This document shows, piece by piece, positions 17,864-25,782 of a stretch of 64,000 nucleotides of DNA. The notes under the pieces were generated by a model. That model saw only the letters and a list, made by a program, of their open reading frames with translations, was not told the DNA's origin and searched no databases. Within the stretch, counting starts at the first letter, position 1. Every line of letters starts with the position of its first letter. Source of the DNA: Actinokineospora fastidiosa (GTDB taxonomy: Bacteria > Actinomycetota > Actinomycetes > Mycobacteriales > Pseudonocardiaceae). Made by a program: the position numbers and the translations under genes. Location of the stretch: positions 1,302,001 to 1,366,000 of the forward strand of contig NZ_BMRB01000001.1 in NCBI RefSeq assembly GCF_014648415.1, given 5' to 3'.

Positions 17864-18430
17864 ATGGGAAGGTCGCGCTCGCCGCTGGCGCTCGTGCTGC
17901 TGGTGCTGCTCGCCGAGGAGCCCGCGCACCCGTACCGGATGCACGAGCTGATCCGCGCCCGCGGCAAGGACCGGGTGGCCAACGTGGCCTCGCGCAACAG
18001 CGTCTACCAGGCCGTCGAGCGGCTGGAGCGGCTCGGGCTGATCGCGGTGCGCGGCGTCGACCGGGACGCCGGGCGCCCGGAGCGCACCGTCTACGAGCTG
18101 ACCCCCGACGGCACCGCCACGATGCTCGACTGGCTGCGCGGCATGCTGTCCGAGCCCGCCGTCGAGTACCCGGAGTTCCCTGCCGCCCTGGCCTCGCTGC
18201 TGATCCTGCCGCCCGCCGAGGTCGCCGACCTGCTCGACCGGCGCGCCGACGCCGTGGAGAGCGCGCTCGACGCGGCGAAGGCCGAAGTGGACGGTCTGGG
18301 CCTCGCCCGGCCGTTCCTGCTGGAGGAGGAGTACGCCCAGACCGTGGGCCGCGCCGAGGTCGCCTGGCTGCGCGGCGTCGTCGCCGACCTGCGCTCCGGA
18401 GTGCTCACCTGGCCTGCCGACTGGACCTAG
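17864..18430 (+). CDS. PadR family transcriptional regulator
   Basis: This 188-residue repressor has an N-terminal winged helix (PadR domain, residues about 8-85, including ERLERLGLIAVRGV and RTVYELTPDG) followed by a helical C-terminal dimerisation region (Vir_act_alpha_C-like, about 95-180). PadR repressors release DNA on binding a phenolic or hydrophobic ligand. Divergence from the FAD monooxygenase suggests ligand-induced expression of that enzyme. Its stop overlaps the convergent membrane gene by 4 bp. Confidence 0.88.
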   Translation: MGRSRSPLALVLLVLLAEEPAHPYRMHELIRARGKDRVANVASRNSVYQAVERLERLGLIAVRGVDRDAGRPERTVYELTPDGTATMLDWLRGMLSEPAVEYPEFPAALASLLILPPAEVADLLDRRADAVESALDAAKAEVDGLGLARPFLLEEEYAQTVGRAEVAWLRGVVADLRSGVLTWPADWT

Positions 18431-19143
18431 AGGAGCGTGGCGAGCATGGCCGCCATCCCGGCCGACATCGCCAGCTGCGCCCACGCCGCCCGGCGCCCGC
18501 ACGTCAGGATGTCCCGCGCGCACGGGGTCCGCAGCGCGGCGCGCAGCAGCGGCAGCGCCGTCACGACCAGGGCCGCGATCAGCGCCCAGCCCAGCAGCGG
18601 GAGCGCCGCGCGGCCGGTGTGCGGGCCCGGCGTCCACGCGGCGGCCATCGCCGAGGGCGAGTGCGGCACGGCCGTCAGCATGTAGACCATCGCCGCGGCG
18701 CCCAGCGCGTGGTGCAGGGCGGACCCGTGCCAGCCGACCCGGTCGACCGGGTGCCGCAGCCGGTAGGCCCACGCGCCGAGGAACCACGCGGTGATCAGCA
18801 CGAACGCGGTCTGCCACGCGGCCATCGGCAGCGGTCCGCCGACGGGGGACGCCATCACCGCCATCCCGACGCCCATGAGCACGTGGGCGACGTCGACCGC
18901 GCGGTGGCAGCCCGGGTAGCCGGGCCGCGACGCCGCCGCGACCAGCCGCGCGACGCCGTAGCCGCCGACGGCCAGGAAGCCCGCGACGCCGGTCCAGGCC
19001 AGGATCAGCACACCGGAACTGTCCCAGCGCGCCAGGGTGACGCGCCAGAGCGCGACGAGGCGATCGCGCAGCGCAGCGGCGTCACGCACGGTGGCGGCGG
19101 GACCCGGCGAGGGGCTAGGTTCACCGGGTGAAGGTCCTGGCAT
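18427..19143 (-). CDS. DUF5134-like integral membrane protein
   Basis: The 238-residue protein has about six hydrophobic stretches after a Pro/Ser-rich head. The pattern of a His-containing helix (AVDVAHVLMGVGMAVM) and a later HHALGAAAMVYM resembles actinobacterial DUF5134 proteins, whose function is unknown. The ATG at 19143 is the first start in frame after the divergent intergenic region; a start nearer the first helix is possible. No link to neighbours is evident. Confidence 0.65.
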   Translation of the reverse strand: MPGPSPGEPSPSPGPAATVRDAAALRDRLVALWRVTLARWDSSGVLILAWTGVAGFLAVGGYGVARLVAAASRPGYPGCHRAVDVAHVLMGVGMAVMASPVGGPLPMAAWQTAFVLITAWFLGAWAYRLRHPVDRVGWHGSALHHALGAAAMVYMLTAVPHSPSAMAAAWTPGPHTGRAALPLLGWALIAALVVTALPLLRAALRTPCARDILTCGRRAAWAQLAMSAGMAAMLATLL

Positions 19144-19209
19144 AACGGGCGGATAACGCCAGGGGGAAGCGGGCGTCGTGCGGGTGATCGTGCTGTTGAC
19201 TGGGACCCC

Positions 19210-20538
19210 GTGGGAGCACCCGTGGTGACCGAGGCCCCGCCCGAGGGGGCGCGGTCCGCCGGGCTGCGCTCCGTGACGAGGACGGCGACCACCACGCCGG
19301 GCAGGCTGTCGGTCGCCGCCGTCGGGCTGGTCCTGCTCACCGCGGTCACCGGGCTGTTCGCCGCGCTCACCCTGCAGGACAAGAAGGACACCCTCGACGA
19401 CCTCGTCAGCCACCGCGAGCCGCTGGCCGCCGCGGCGCAGCTGATCTTCCGGTCGCTGTCGGACGCCGACGCGACCGCGGCGAGCGCCTTCCTCTCCGGT
19501 GGAGCCGAACCCGACGAGCTGCGCGCCCGCTACGAGTTCGACATCGCCCAGGCGGGCGCCGCGCTGGGCAAGGCGTCCTCCGACGTCGGCGCGGACTCCA
19601 TGGCCGCCCAGCAGGTCGACATCCTGTCCCGCCAGCTGCCCGTCTACACCGGCCTGGTCGAGACCGCGCGGACCAACAAACGGCAGGGCTTCCCCGCGGG
19701 CGCGGCGTACCTGCGCGAGGCGTCCGGCCTGATGCGCTCGCAGATCCTGCCCGCTGCCGAGAAGCTCTACGAGATCAACTACCAGCGGCTCACCAGCGAG
19801 CAGGAGGACGCGCGGTCGTTCCCGTGGATCACCGCACTGCTCACCCTCGCCCTGATCGCCGCGCTCGTCGTCACCCAGCTGTGGCTGACCCGCAAGACCA
19901 ACCGGCTGATCAACATCGGGCTCGCCGCGGCCACGGCGGCGGTCGCGCTGGCGCTGATCTGGGGCACGGTCGCGCTGCTGGTGGAGTCGACGTACGTGCG
20001 CGGCGCCGAGCGCGACGGCTCCCAGCAGGTGGACCTGCTCGTGCAGGCCAGGATCAACTCGCTCAAGTGCCGCGCCGACGAGACGCTGACGCTGGTCGCC
20101 CGCGGCGACGGCGCTGCCTACGAGAAGGAGTGGGCCGAGCTGGCCCCGACGCTGGCGGGCGAGGGCAACCTGCTCAGCCGCGCCGCGGCCGCCGCGCCGA
20201 CCCCCGAGCTGGCCGCCCCGATCACCGAGGCGGTCGCGAACGCCGAGGCGTGGGTGGCCGCGCACGGCAAGATCCGCGAGCTGGACGGCACCGGCCAGTA
20301 CCAGGAGGCCGTCGCGATGGCGATCGGCGACGCCCCGGACAGCGCGGCGGTCGCGTTCGCCGCGCTCGACCGCAACCTGATCGCCGCGCTGGACGCCGGG
20401 CGCGGCGAGTTCGTCGCCCAGACCAGCCGCGCGGCCAACGCCCTGACCGGCCTGGTCCCGGGCGTCGTCGTGCTCGCCATGGTGGCGGGCGTCGGCGCCA
20501 CCCTGGGCATCCGGGCCCGACTGCGGGAGTACCGATGA
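19210..20538 (+). CDS. glnX: GlnX-like membrane sensor/transducer
   Basis: This ~442-residue protein has transmembrane segments near residues 32-54, about 210-228, 235-262 and 415-433, with extracytoplasmic helical sensor-like regions between them. Together with the following glnH and pknG it reproduces the mycobacterial glnX-glnH-pknG order (Rv0412c-Rv0411c-Rv0410c). There GlnX is thought to relay amino acid signals from the binding protein GlnH to the kinase PknG. I give the longest start (GTG 19210); a GGGAG at 19212-19216 makes GTG at 19222 or 19225 at least as likely. It ends in an ATGA overlap with glnH. Confidence 0.78.
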   Translation: MGAPVVTEAPPEGARSAGLRSVTRTATTTPGRLSVAAVGLVLLTAVTGLFAALTLQDKKDTLDDLVSHREPLAAAAQLIFRSLSDADATAASAFLSGGAEPDELRARYEFDIAQAGAALGKASSDVGADSMAAQQVDILSRQLPVYTGLVETARTNKRQGFPAGAAYLREASGLMRSQILPAAEKLYEINYQRLTSEQEDARSFPWITALLTLALIAALVVTQLWLTRKTNRLINIGLAAATAAVALALIWGTVALLVESTYVRGAERDGSQQVDLLVQARINSLKCRADETLTLVARGDGAAYEKEWAELAPTLAGEGNLLSRAAAAAPTPELAAPITEAVANAEAWVAAHGKIRELDGTGQYQEAVAMAIGDAPDSAAVAFAALDRNLIAALDAGRGEFVAQTSRAANALTGLVPGVVVLAMVAGVGATLGIRARLREYR

Positions 20539-21503
20539 GGCGCGTCGCGGCGGCCGTTGCCGCCCTGGTCATGGTCAGCGGCTGTGCGACCGCGGGCACA
20601 CCCGTCAACCTGGCCACGGTCACCGCGGGCGACCGGCCGCTGCCGGTCGGGGTCGAGGTCAACCCGCCCGCGACCACCGGGGCGGCGCAGCCGTCGGACT
20701 GCGACCCGACCGCCAGCCTGCGCCCCGGCGCGCTGCCGCCCCCTCGGCAGATGCCGTCGGGGTCGACCATGCAGAAGATCCTCCAGCGCGGCAGGCTCAT
20801 CGCGGGCGTCGACCAGAACACCTACCTGTTCGGCTTCCGCGACCCGACGACGAACGCCCTCGAGGGCTTCGACATCGACCGGGCCAGGGAGATCGCCGCT
20901 GCCATCTTCGGCGACCCGAACAAGGTGCAGTTCCGCGTCCTGACCTCCGCCCAGCGCATCGACGCCCTGAAGAACGGCGACGTCGACGTCGTCGTCCGCA
21001 CGATGACCGCGACCTGCGCGCGCTGGGACGAGATCAACTTCTCGGCGATCTACTACGTGGCCGCCCAGCGGCTGCTGGTGGACAAGTCCTCGGAGATCAG
21101 CGACATCGACCAGCTCGGCGGCCAGCGGGTGTGCGCGGCGAAGGGCTCGACGTCGCTGGCCAGGATGCGCGAGTTCCCGTCGCCGCCGGAGCTGGTCGCG
21201 GTGGACAACTGGAGCGACTGCCTGGTGCTGATGCAGCAGGGCCAGGTCGTCGGCGTGTCCACGGACGACACCATTCTGGCCGGGATGGTCGCCCAGGACC
21301 CCAACCTGAAGATGGTGGGCCCGCGCATCCACGAGGAGCCGTACGGCATCGGCATCCCCAAGGAGAACGTGGACATGGTCCGCTTCGTCAACGCGGTGCT
21401 GACCAAGTCCATCAGCAGCGGCGCGTGGCAGGCGAGCTGGAACCGCTGGCTCGCCCAAGCAGGCGGCCGAGCCACCCCCCCGACGCTGAGGTACCGCGAC
21501 TGA
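20535..21503 (+). CDS. glnH: GlnH-like glutamate/aspartate-binding lipoprotein
   Basis: This 322-residue extracytoplasmic solute-binding protein (SBP_bac_3 family) has a signal peptide ending in the lipobox VSGC with Cys17, a variable linker, and a periplasmic-binding-protein core from about residue 80. Core motifs include FRDPTTNALEGFDIDRAREI and GDVDVVVRTMTATCARWDEI. No ABC permease or ATPase follows, so it is probably a sensor rather than a transporter component, signalling through GlnX to PknG as in mycobacteria. Start overlaps the glnX stop (ATGA) and its stop overlaps the pknG start (TGATG). Confidence 0.85.
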   Translation: MRRVAAAVAALVMVSGCATAGTPVNLATVTAGDRPLPVGVEVNPPATTGAAQPSDCDPTASLRPGALPPPRQMPSGSTMQKILQRGRLIAGVDQNTYLFGFRDPTTNALEGFDIDRAREIAAAIFGDPNKVQFRVLTSAQRIDALKNGDVDVVVRTMTATCARWDEINFSAIYYVAAQRLLVDKSSEISDIDQLGGQRVCAAKGSTSLARMREFPSPPELVAVDNWSDCLVLMQQGQVVGVSTDDTILAGMVAQDPNLKMVGPRIHEEPYGIGIPKENVDMVRFVNAVLTKSISSGAWQASWNRWLAQAGGRATPPTLRYRD

Positions 21504-24500
21504 TGAACCAGTGGACCCCGCCGGGGGAACCCGAGGACCAGCGGTGGACCCCACCGCCCACCCAGTCGCAGCCCGAGCGCCCACCCGCGCCCCCCGGGAG
21601 CCACCCGCCCGCCTCCCCCCACCGCCCAGGCGCCCAGCCGCCACGCCACCCCGGCCCTCCGACGGGTGCGCCGGGTGCGCAGCACCCGGGGCAGCAGGGA
21701 CCGCAGCAGTCAGGTCCGGGGCAGTCGGGTCCGGGGCAGTCGGGGCCGGGGCAGCCGGGCTCGGGGCAGCCGGGAACTCAGCAGTCCGGTCCGCAGCAGC
21801 CCGCGTCCGGGCAGTCGGGACCGGGGCAGTCAGGACCGGGGCAGTCAGGACCGCAGCAACCGGGGCCAGGGCAGCCGGGACCGCAGCAATCGGGACAGCA
21901 GCAATCGGGACCTGGGCAGGCTGGACCGCAGCAGTCCGGTCCGCAGCAGCCGGGAGGGCATCAGTCCGGGGCGCAGCAGTCGGGCGCGCGGCGGCCTGGT
22001 GAGCAGTCCCAGCCCGGCATGCCGCACCCGGGGTCAGGGCAGCATCGGCCCGGCCCAGGGCAGTCGGGCTCCACCCCGCACCCAGGCCAGCCCGGCTCGG
22101 GCGGTCGGCCGGGCCAGACGGGCTCGACCGGCCACCCCGGCCCAGGAGCACGCCCGGCCGGACCCGGCCACCCAGGCCACGGCCAGCCCGGAACATCGAG
22201 TCATCCCGCGCCAGGACACAGTGGACACCCCGCGTCGGGCCAGCCCGGTGCCCCCGGCCACCACGGGCCTGCGCAGGCCGGACATTCGGCGCCGGGGCAG
22301 CCCGGTGCCGCTGGCTTCCCTGGCCCTGGCACGGGTTCGGCAGGCCACCCGGGCCCCGGCACCGCCAGCCACCCCGGCCCAGGGACGGGAACGGCTAGCC
22401 ACCCGGGCCCTGGCACGGGTTCCGCCAGCCACCCTGGCCAAGGAGCCGGTATCGCTGGCCGCTCCGGCCAAGGGGCCGGTGCCGCTGGTCACCCCGGCCA
22501 AGGAGCGGATACCGCGAGCCACCCCGGTCCGGGCTCGGGGTCTGCCAACCACCCCGGCCAGCCGGGGTCCGCCGGTCATCCCGGCCCGGCCCAGCACGCC
22601 GGGCGGACCGGGTCCGCTGGTCACCCCGGTGCCCCCGGGCACCCCGGTCCTGGGCAATCCGGTCCCGGGCAGCCCGGTCCTGGGCAGCCCGGTGGGTGGG
22701 CGCACGGGCAGCGGCCGCAGGTCGCGCCGCAGCGGCAGACGGCGCCGCCTGCGTTGGCGGCGAATGAGCCGTTGCCCACCAGTGTGCTCAACATGACCAC
22801 GGTGACGCAGTACATCGTGCCGCCGAAGCCGGAGGAGCCCGCGGGCACGGGCTCCGACAGCAACCCGGTCACCGGGACCGGCGCGTTCCCCGGCACCGGC
22901 AGGCGGACGTCCTCGCGGGCGGCGGGGCGCGGAAGCCTGGGGGCCGGGCTGGTCGAGGTGCCGGTCGTGCCGGTGCGCGATCCGGCGTCGGCGGTGTTGG
23001 AAGACCCGGTCGTCGCCGAGAACAAGCGGTACTGCACCAACTGCGGTGAGAAGGTCGGTCGCGGCACCGACGGCGAGAAGGGGTCGCCGGAGGGCGTGTG
23101 CCCCAAGTGCGGGCAGGCGTTCAACTTCCGGCCCCGGCTGTACCAGGGCGACCTCGTCGCCGGGCAGTACGAGGTGCTGGGGTGCATCGCCTACGGCGGG
23201 CTGGGCTGGATCTACCTGGCCAAGGACCACAACGTCAGCGATCGCTGGGTCGTGCTCAAGGGCATGATCGACACCGGGGACGCCACCTCGATGGCCGCCG
23301 CGGTCAACGAGCGGCGGTTCCTGGCCGAGGTCGAGCACCCGAACGTCGTCAAGATCTACAACTTCGTGCAGCACCCGGACCCGTTCACCAAGGCGATGAA
23401 CGGCTACATCGTCATGGAGTACGTGGGTGGGCAGTCGCTGCGCCAGCTCGCCCTGCAGCACCACCGCGACGTCGGCCGGGCCGAGCCGCTGCCGATCGGG
23501 CAGGTGATCGCCTACGGCCTGGAGATCCTGCCCGCCATGGGCTACCTGCACAGCGTCGACATGCTGTACTGCGACCTCAAGCCGGACAACGTGATCCAGT
23601 CCGGCGAGCAGCTCAAGCTCATCGACCTCGGCGCCGTGCGCCGCGTCGACGACTACGAGAGCCCGCTGTTCTTCACCGCGGGCTACGCGGCCCCCGAGTT
23701 GGCCCGCGAGGGCGCGTCGGTGGCGTCCGACATCTACACCGTCGGGCGGACGCTGGCGGTGCTCTCGATCGAGTTCGCCGGGTACACCTCGCGCTACAAG
23801 CACACGCTGCCCGGGCCGGACGTCGAGCCGCTGTTCGCGCTGTTCGGCAGCTACTACCGCGTCCTGAAGCGCGCCACGCACGCCGACCCGGCCAAGCGGT
23901 TCACCTCGTGCGGGGAGATGGCCGACCAGCTGACCGGCGTCCTGCGCGAGGTCATGGCGCTGGGCACCGGCAAGCCCCGGCCCGGCGTGTCGACCGTGTT
24001 CGGCGTGGAGACCCGCAGCTTCGGCGCCGGGCTCACCGCCGAGGGCGAGCCCGCGCTGCCCGCGCCGGACCCGCTGGAGGTGGCCACGATCCTGCCGCTG
24101 CCGCTGGTCGACACCACCGACCACGCCGCGGCCGCGCTGGCCAGCATCACCGCCACCGAGCCCGCGGAACTGGTCGCGGCCCTGTCCGCGGCGCCCCAGG
24201 ACTCCGTCGAGGTGCGGCTGCGCCTGGTGAAGGCCCGGATCGAGCAGGGCGACCTGCGCGCGGCGTCGGCGGAGCTCGGCTCGGCCCGGCGGCTGGTGGT
24301 CGACCCGGCGGACTGGCGGCCGGACTGGTTCCACGGCCTCATCGCCCTGGCCGGACGCGCGCCCCAGGCCGCCCGCGAGGCGTTCGACCGCGTGTACGAC
24401 GCGGTCCCGGGCGAGTTGGCCCCCAAGCTCGCCTTGGCGGTAAGCGCCGAACTGGCGGGCGACATGTTCGCCGCGGCGCGGACGTATGAGCTGGTGTGGC

Positions 24501-24973
24501 GGACCGACCGGTCGTATGTCAGCGCGGCCTTCGGGCTGGCGCGGGTCTACATGGCACAGGGGGCGCGGGCGAGCGCCATCGAGGTGCTGGAGGCCGTGCC
24601 GGAGACGTCCAGCCATCACGTCGCCGCCCAGGTGGCCGCCATCAAGATCAAGGCGCGGCGGGGGGAGACCGGGGTAGCCGAACAGGACCTGCACGACGCC
24701 GCAGGCCGGTTGGAGCGCCTGGCCTTGGACGCTGAGCGGCGGACGCGGCTGTCGGCGGAGGTGCTGGAGGCTGCTTACACCTGGGTGAAGTCCGGTCGTC
24801 CTGGCGGAGGACCGCCTGGGCGGAAGGTGTTGGGGTGCGAGCTGTCGGAGAGGGAGCTGCGGTTCGGGTTGGAGCGGTGCTACCGGGCGTTGGCGCGGTT
24901 GGCGGCTACGGCTGAGCAGCGGCATGCGTTGGTGGACAAGGCGAACGCTATTCGTCCTCGGACGTTGACGTAG
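21503..24973 (+). CDS. pknG: PknG-type Ser/Thr protein kinase with long Gly/Pro/Gln repeat N-terminus
   Basis: At 1156 residues this is about 400 longer than mycobacterial PknG. Residues 1-412 are low-complexity Gly/Pro/Gln/Ser/His repeats (GQSGP-type units). A conserved block (TSVLNMTTVTQYIVPPKPEE) then precedes the rubredoxin-like knuckles with Cys511, Cys514, Cys533 and Cys536. The kinase (about 553-830) shows AYGGLGWIYLA, Lys586 in VLKGM, the PknG-style catalytic loop YCDLKPDN (Asp691, no HRD Arg) and IDLGAVRR. A TPR region follows to the C-terminus (ANAIRPR). PknG controls 2-oxoglutarate metabolism through GarA-like FHA proteins. Base use near the 3' end is less GC-biased. Confidence 0.93.
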   Translation: MNQWTPPGEPEDQRWTPPPTQSQPERPPAPPGSHPPASPHRPGAQPPRHPGPPTGAPGAQHPGQQGPQQSGPGQSGPGQSGPGQPGSGQPGTQQSGPQQPASGQSGPGQSGPGQSGPQQPGPGQPGPQQSGQQQSGPGQAGPQQSGPQQPGGHQSGAQQSGARRPGEQSQPGMPHPGSGQHRPGPGQSGSTPHPGQPGSGGRPGQTGSTGHPGPGARPAGPGHPGHGQPGTSSHPAPGHSGHPASGQPGAPGHHGPAQAGHSAPGQPGAAGFPGPGTGSAGHPGPGTASHPGPGTGTASHPGPGTGSASHPGQGAGIAGRSGQGAGAAGHPGQGADTASHPGPGSGSANHPGQPGSAGHPGPAQHAGRTGSAGHPGAPGHPGPGQSGPGQPGPGQPGGWAHGQRPQVAPQRQTAPPALAANEPLPTSVLNMTTVTQYIVPPKPEEPAGTGSDSNPVTGTGAFPGTGRRTSSRAAGRGSLGAGLVEVPVVPVRDPASAVLEDPVVAENKRYCTNCGEKVGRGTDGEKGSPEGVCPKCGQAFNFRPRLYQGDLVAGQYEVLGCIAYGGLGWIYLAKDHNVSDRWVVLKGMIDTGDATSMAAAVNERRFLAEVEHPNVVKIYNFVQHPDPFTKAMNGYIVMEYVGGQSLRQLALQHHRDVGRAEPLPIGQVIAYGLEILPAMGYLHSVDMLYCDLKPDNVIQSGEQLKLIDLGAVRRVDDYESPLFFTAGYAAPELAREGASVASDIYTVGRTLAVLSIEFAGYTSRYKHTLPGPDVEPLFALFGSYYRVLKRATHADPAKRFTSCGEMADQLTGVLREVMALGTGKPRPGVSTVFGVETRSFGAGLTAEGEPALPAPDPLEVATILPLPLVDTTDHAAAALASITATEPAELVAALSAAPQDSVEVRLRLVKARIEQGDLRAASAELGSARRLVVDPADWRPDWFHGLIALAGRAPQAAREAFDRVYDAVPGELAPKLALAVSAELAGDMFAAARTYELVWRTDRSYVSAAFGLARVYMAQGARASAIEVLEAVPETSSHHVAAQVAAIKIKARRGETGVAEQDLHDAAGRLERLALDAERRTRLSAEVLEAAYTWVKSGRPGGGPPGRKVLGCELSERELRFGLERCYRALARLAATAEQRHALVDKANAIRPRTLT
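21690..22690 (+). repeat. Intragenic tandem repeats coding Gly-Pro-Gln-Ser units in pknG
   Basis: About 1 kb of degenerate 12- and 15-bp units built on GGGCAGTCGGGTCCG and relatives encodes GQSGP, GQPGP, QQSGP and later GHPGPG units. The periodic composition keeps several frames open on both strands. Unit number is likely to vary between strains by slippage. The arrangement of direct coding repeats without spacers excludes CRISPR. Confidence 0.8.
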
Positions 24974-24982
24974 TTCCGCTCC

Positions 24983-25120
24983 GCGCGGTTTGCTTCGCGG
25001 GGTGTCCGATGGTTGACGCGTTTTGTTTCGCGGGCGTCCGAGGGTTGACGCGTTTTGTTTCGTGGATGTCCGAGGGCTGAGGTAACGCGACTTTCTTCGT
25101 GGGTGTCCGATGGGGTGAAC
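24983..25120. repeat. Four imperfect 32-37 bp tandem repeats after pknG
   Basis: Units start near 24983, 25018, 25050 and 25087. Each runs GCG-(T/A)-TTTGTTTCG, then a G-rich step, then GTCCGA-(T/G)-GG, then TGA. The middle two are most alike (GCGTTTTGTTTCG shared). The last unit leads straight into a long nested palindrome. No gene is visible here. A 20-bp piece of the unit recurs in inverted form in the cspA leader (31032-31051). Confidence 0.7.
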
Positions 25121-25247
25121 TCGCATTCGCGGGGCCCCTAAGCGAAGCGGCGCGGCGCGGATTAGGGGCGGAGCGGCGAAGCCGTCCGCGCCGAGCGAGG
25201 GTAGCACCGCTTCGCTCCCCACGAATACGAGTCCACCCCATCGGACA
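25104..25247. repeat. 144-bp nested imperfect palindrome (REP/MITE-like)
   Basis: The outer arm 25104-25150 pairs with 25207-25247, with three mismatches and one 6-base gap. Inside are a 7-bp stem (25155-25161 with 25185-25191) and a 4-bp stem (25174-25177 with 25181-25184). The shape of long arms with nested smaller stems resembles palindromic elements moved by REP-associated transposases or non-autonomous MITEs. No transposase is nearby. It could also act as a terminator after pknG. Confidence 0.65.
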
Positions 25248-25286
25248 GTTGGTTGAGGCGTGTTGCGTTTGGTGGGTGGTTGCGCC

Positions 25287-25735
25287 GCCTCTTGCCCCTT
25301 GCCCCTTGCCCCTTGCCCCTTGCCCCTCGCCCTCGCCCGTTGCCCTTGCTCGTGCCCGTTGCCCCTTGCCCTCGCCCTTGCCCTCGCCATTCTCTCTCTC
25401 CCGCTTCCGCTTCCGCTTCCCACCTCCTGCTCCCTCTCCCGCTCCTGCCGCTTCCTCCCGCTCCCTGCCGCTTCCCCCCGCTCCCTCCGTCTCTCTCGCT
25501 TCCTCGCCTCTCTCCCTTCCACTCCCCCTTTCCTTCCCTCCCTTCTCTCGTCCTCTCTCGCTCTCTCTACCTTCTTGTCCACTTCGTCTCTCCTCGCGCC
25601 TCTCCCTTCTTGGCCCCCTCCTCGGTTCCCTTCCCCTTCCCCTTCCCGCTCTCCCATCTCCCTGCCATCCCTTCGCCCTCGCTCGGCCGGGTTGTCTGGC
25701 TTCCTTTCCTGCTGTCCTTCCCGCCGAAATCGGTG
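25287..25735. other. Polypyrimidine (plus) / polypurine (minus) strand-asymmetric tract
   Basis: From about 25287 to 25735 the plus strand is almost all C and T. By hand count, 25381-25680 has only 35 purines in 300 bases (7 A). It lies in the 809-bp gene-free gap between pknG and an SDR gene. Open frames exist on both strands but encode only low-complexity Pro/Leu/Ser or Arg/Glu/Gly strings without a credible start, so I do not call a gene. Such tracts can form triplex (H-DNA) or R-loops. Confidence 0.8.
25292..25326 (-). repeat. Five perfect TTGCCCC heptamers; G-quadruplex motif on minus strand
   Basis: The heptamer TTGCCCC repeats exactly five times at 25292-25326 and continues in degenerate form to about 25390. 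On the minus strand this is five runs of GGGG separated by CAA, a textbook intramolecular G-quadruplex motif; the plus strand is an i-motif candidate. The short perfect repeat is also prone to length variation. Confidence 0.85.
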
Positions 25736-25782
25736 GCCGATAGGTGCCGGCGGGTTGTTCGCCGGGCGGCGAAGCTACCTCC

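Noticed and set aside
16668-18430. FAD monooxygenase plus PadR as part of an antibiotic biosynthesis cluster
   Set aside because: No polyketide synthase, peptide synthetase or other core enzyme is present in the window.
21690-22690. Regular repeats considered as a CRISPR array
   Set aside because: Units are 12-15 bp, contiguous and in frame in pknG, with no spacers and no cas genes.
25292-25326. TTGCCCC repeats considered as a CRISPR or an iteron origin
   Set aside because: There are no spacers and no nearby replication or cas gene; the heptamers are a simple microsatellite with quadruplex potential.
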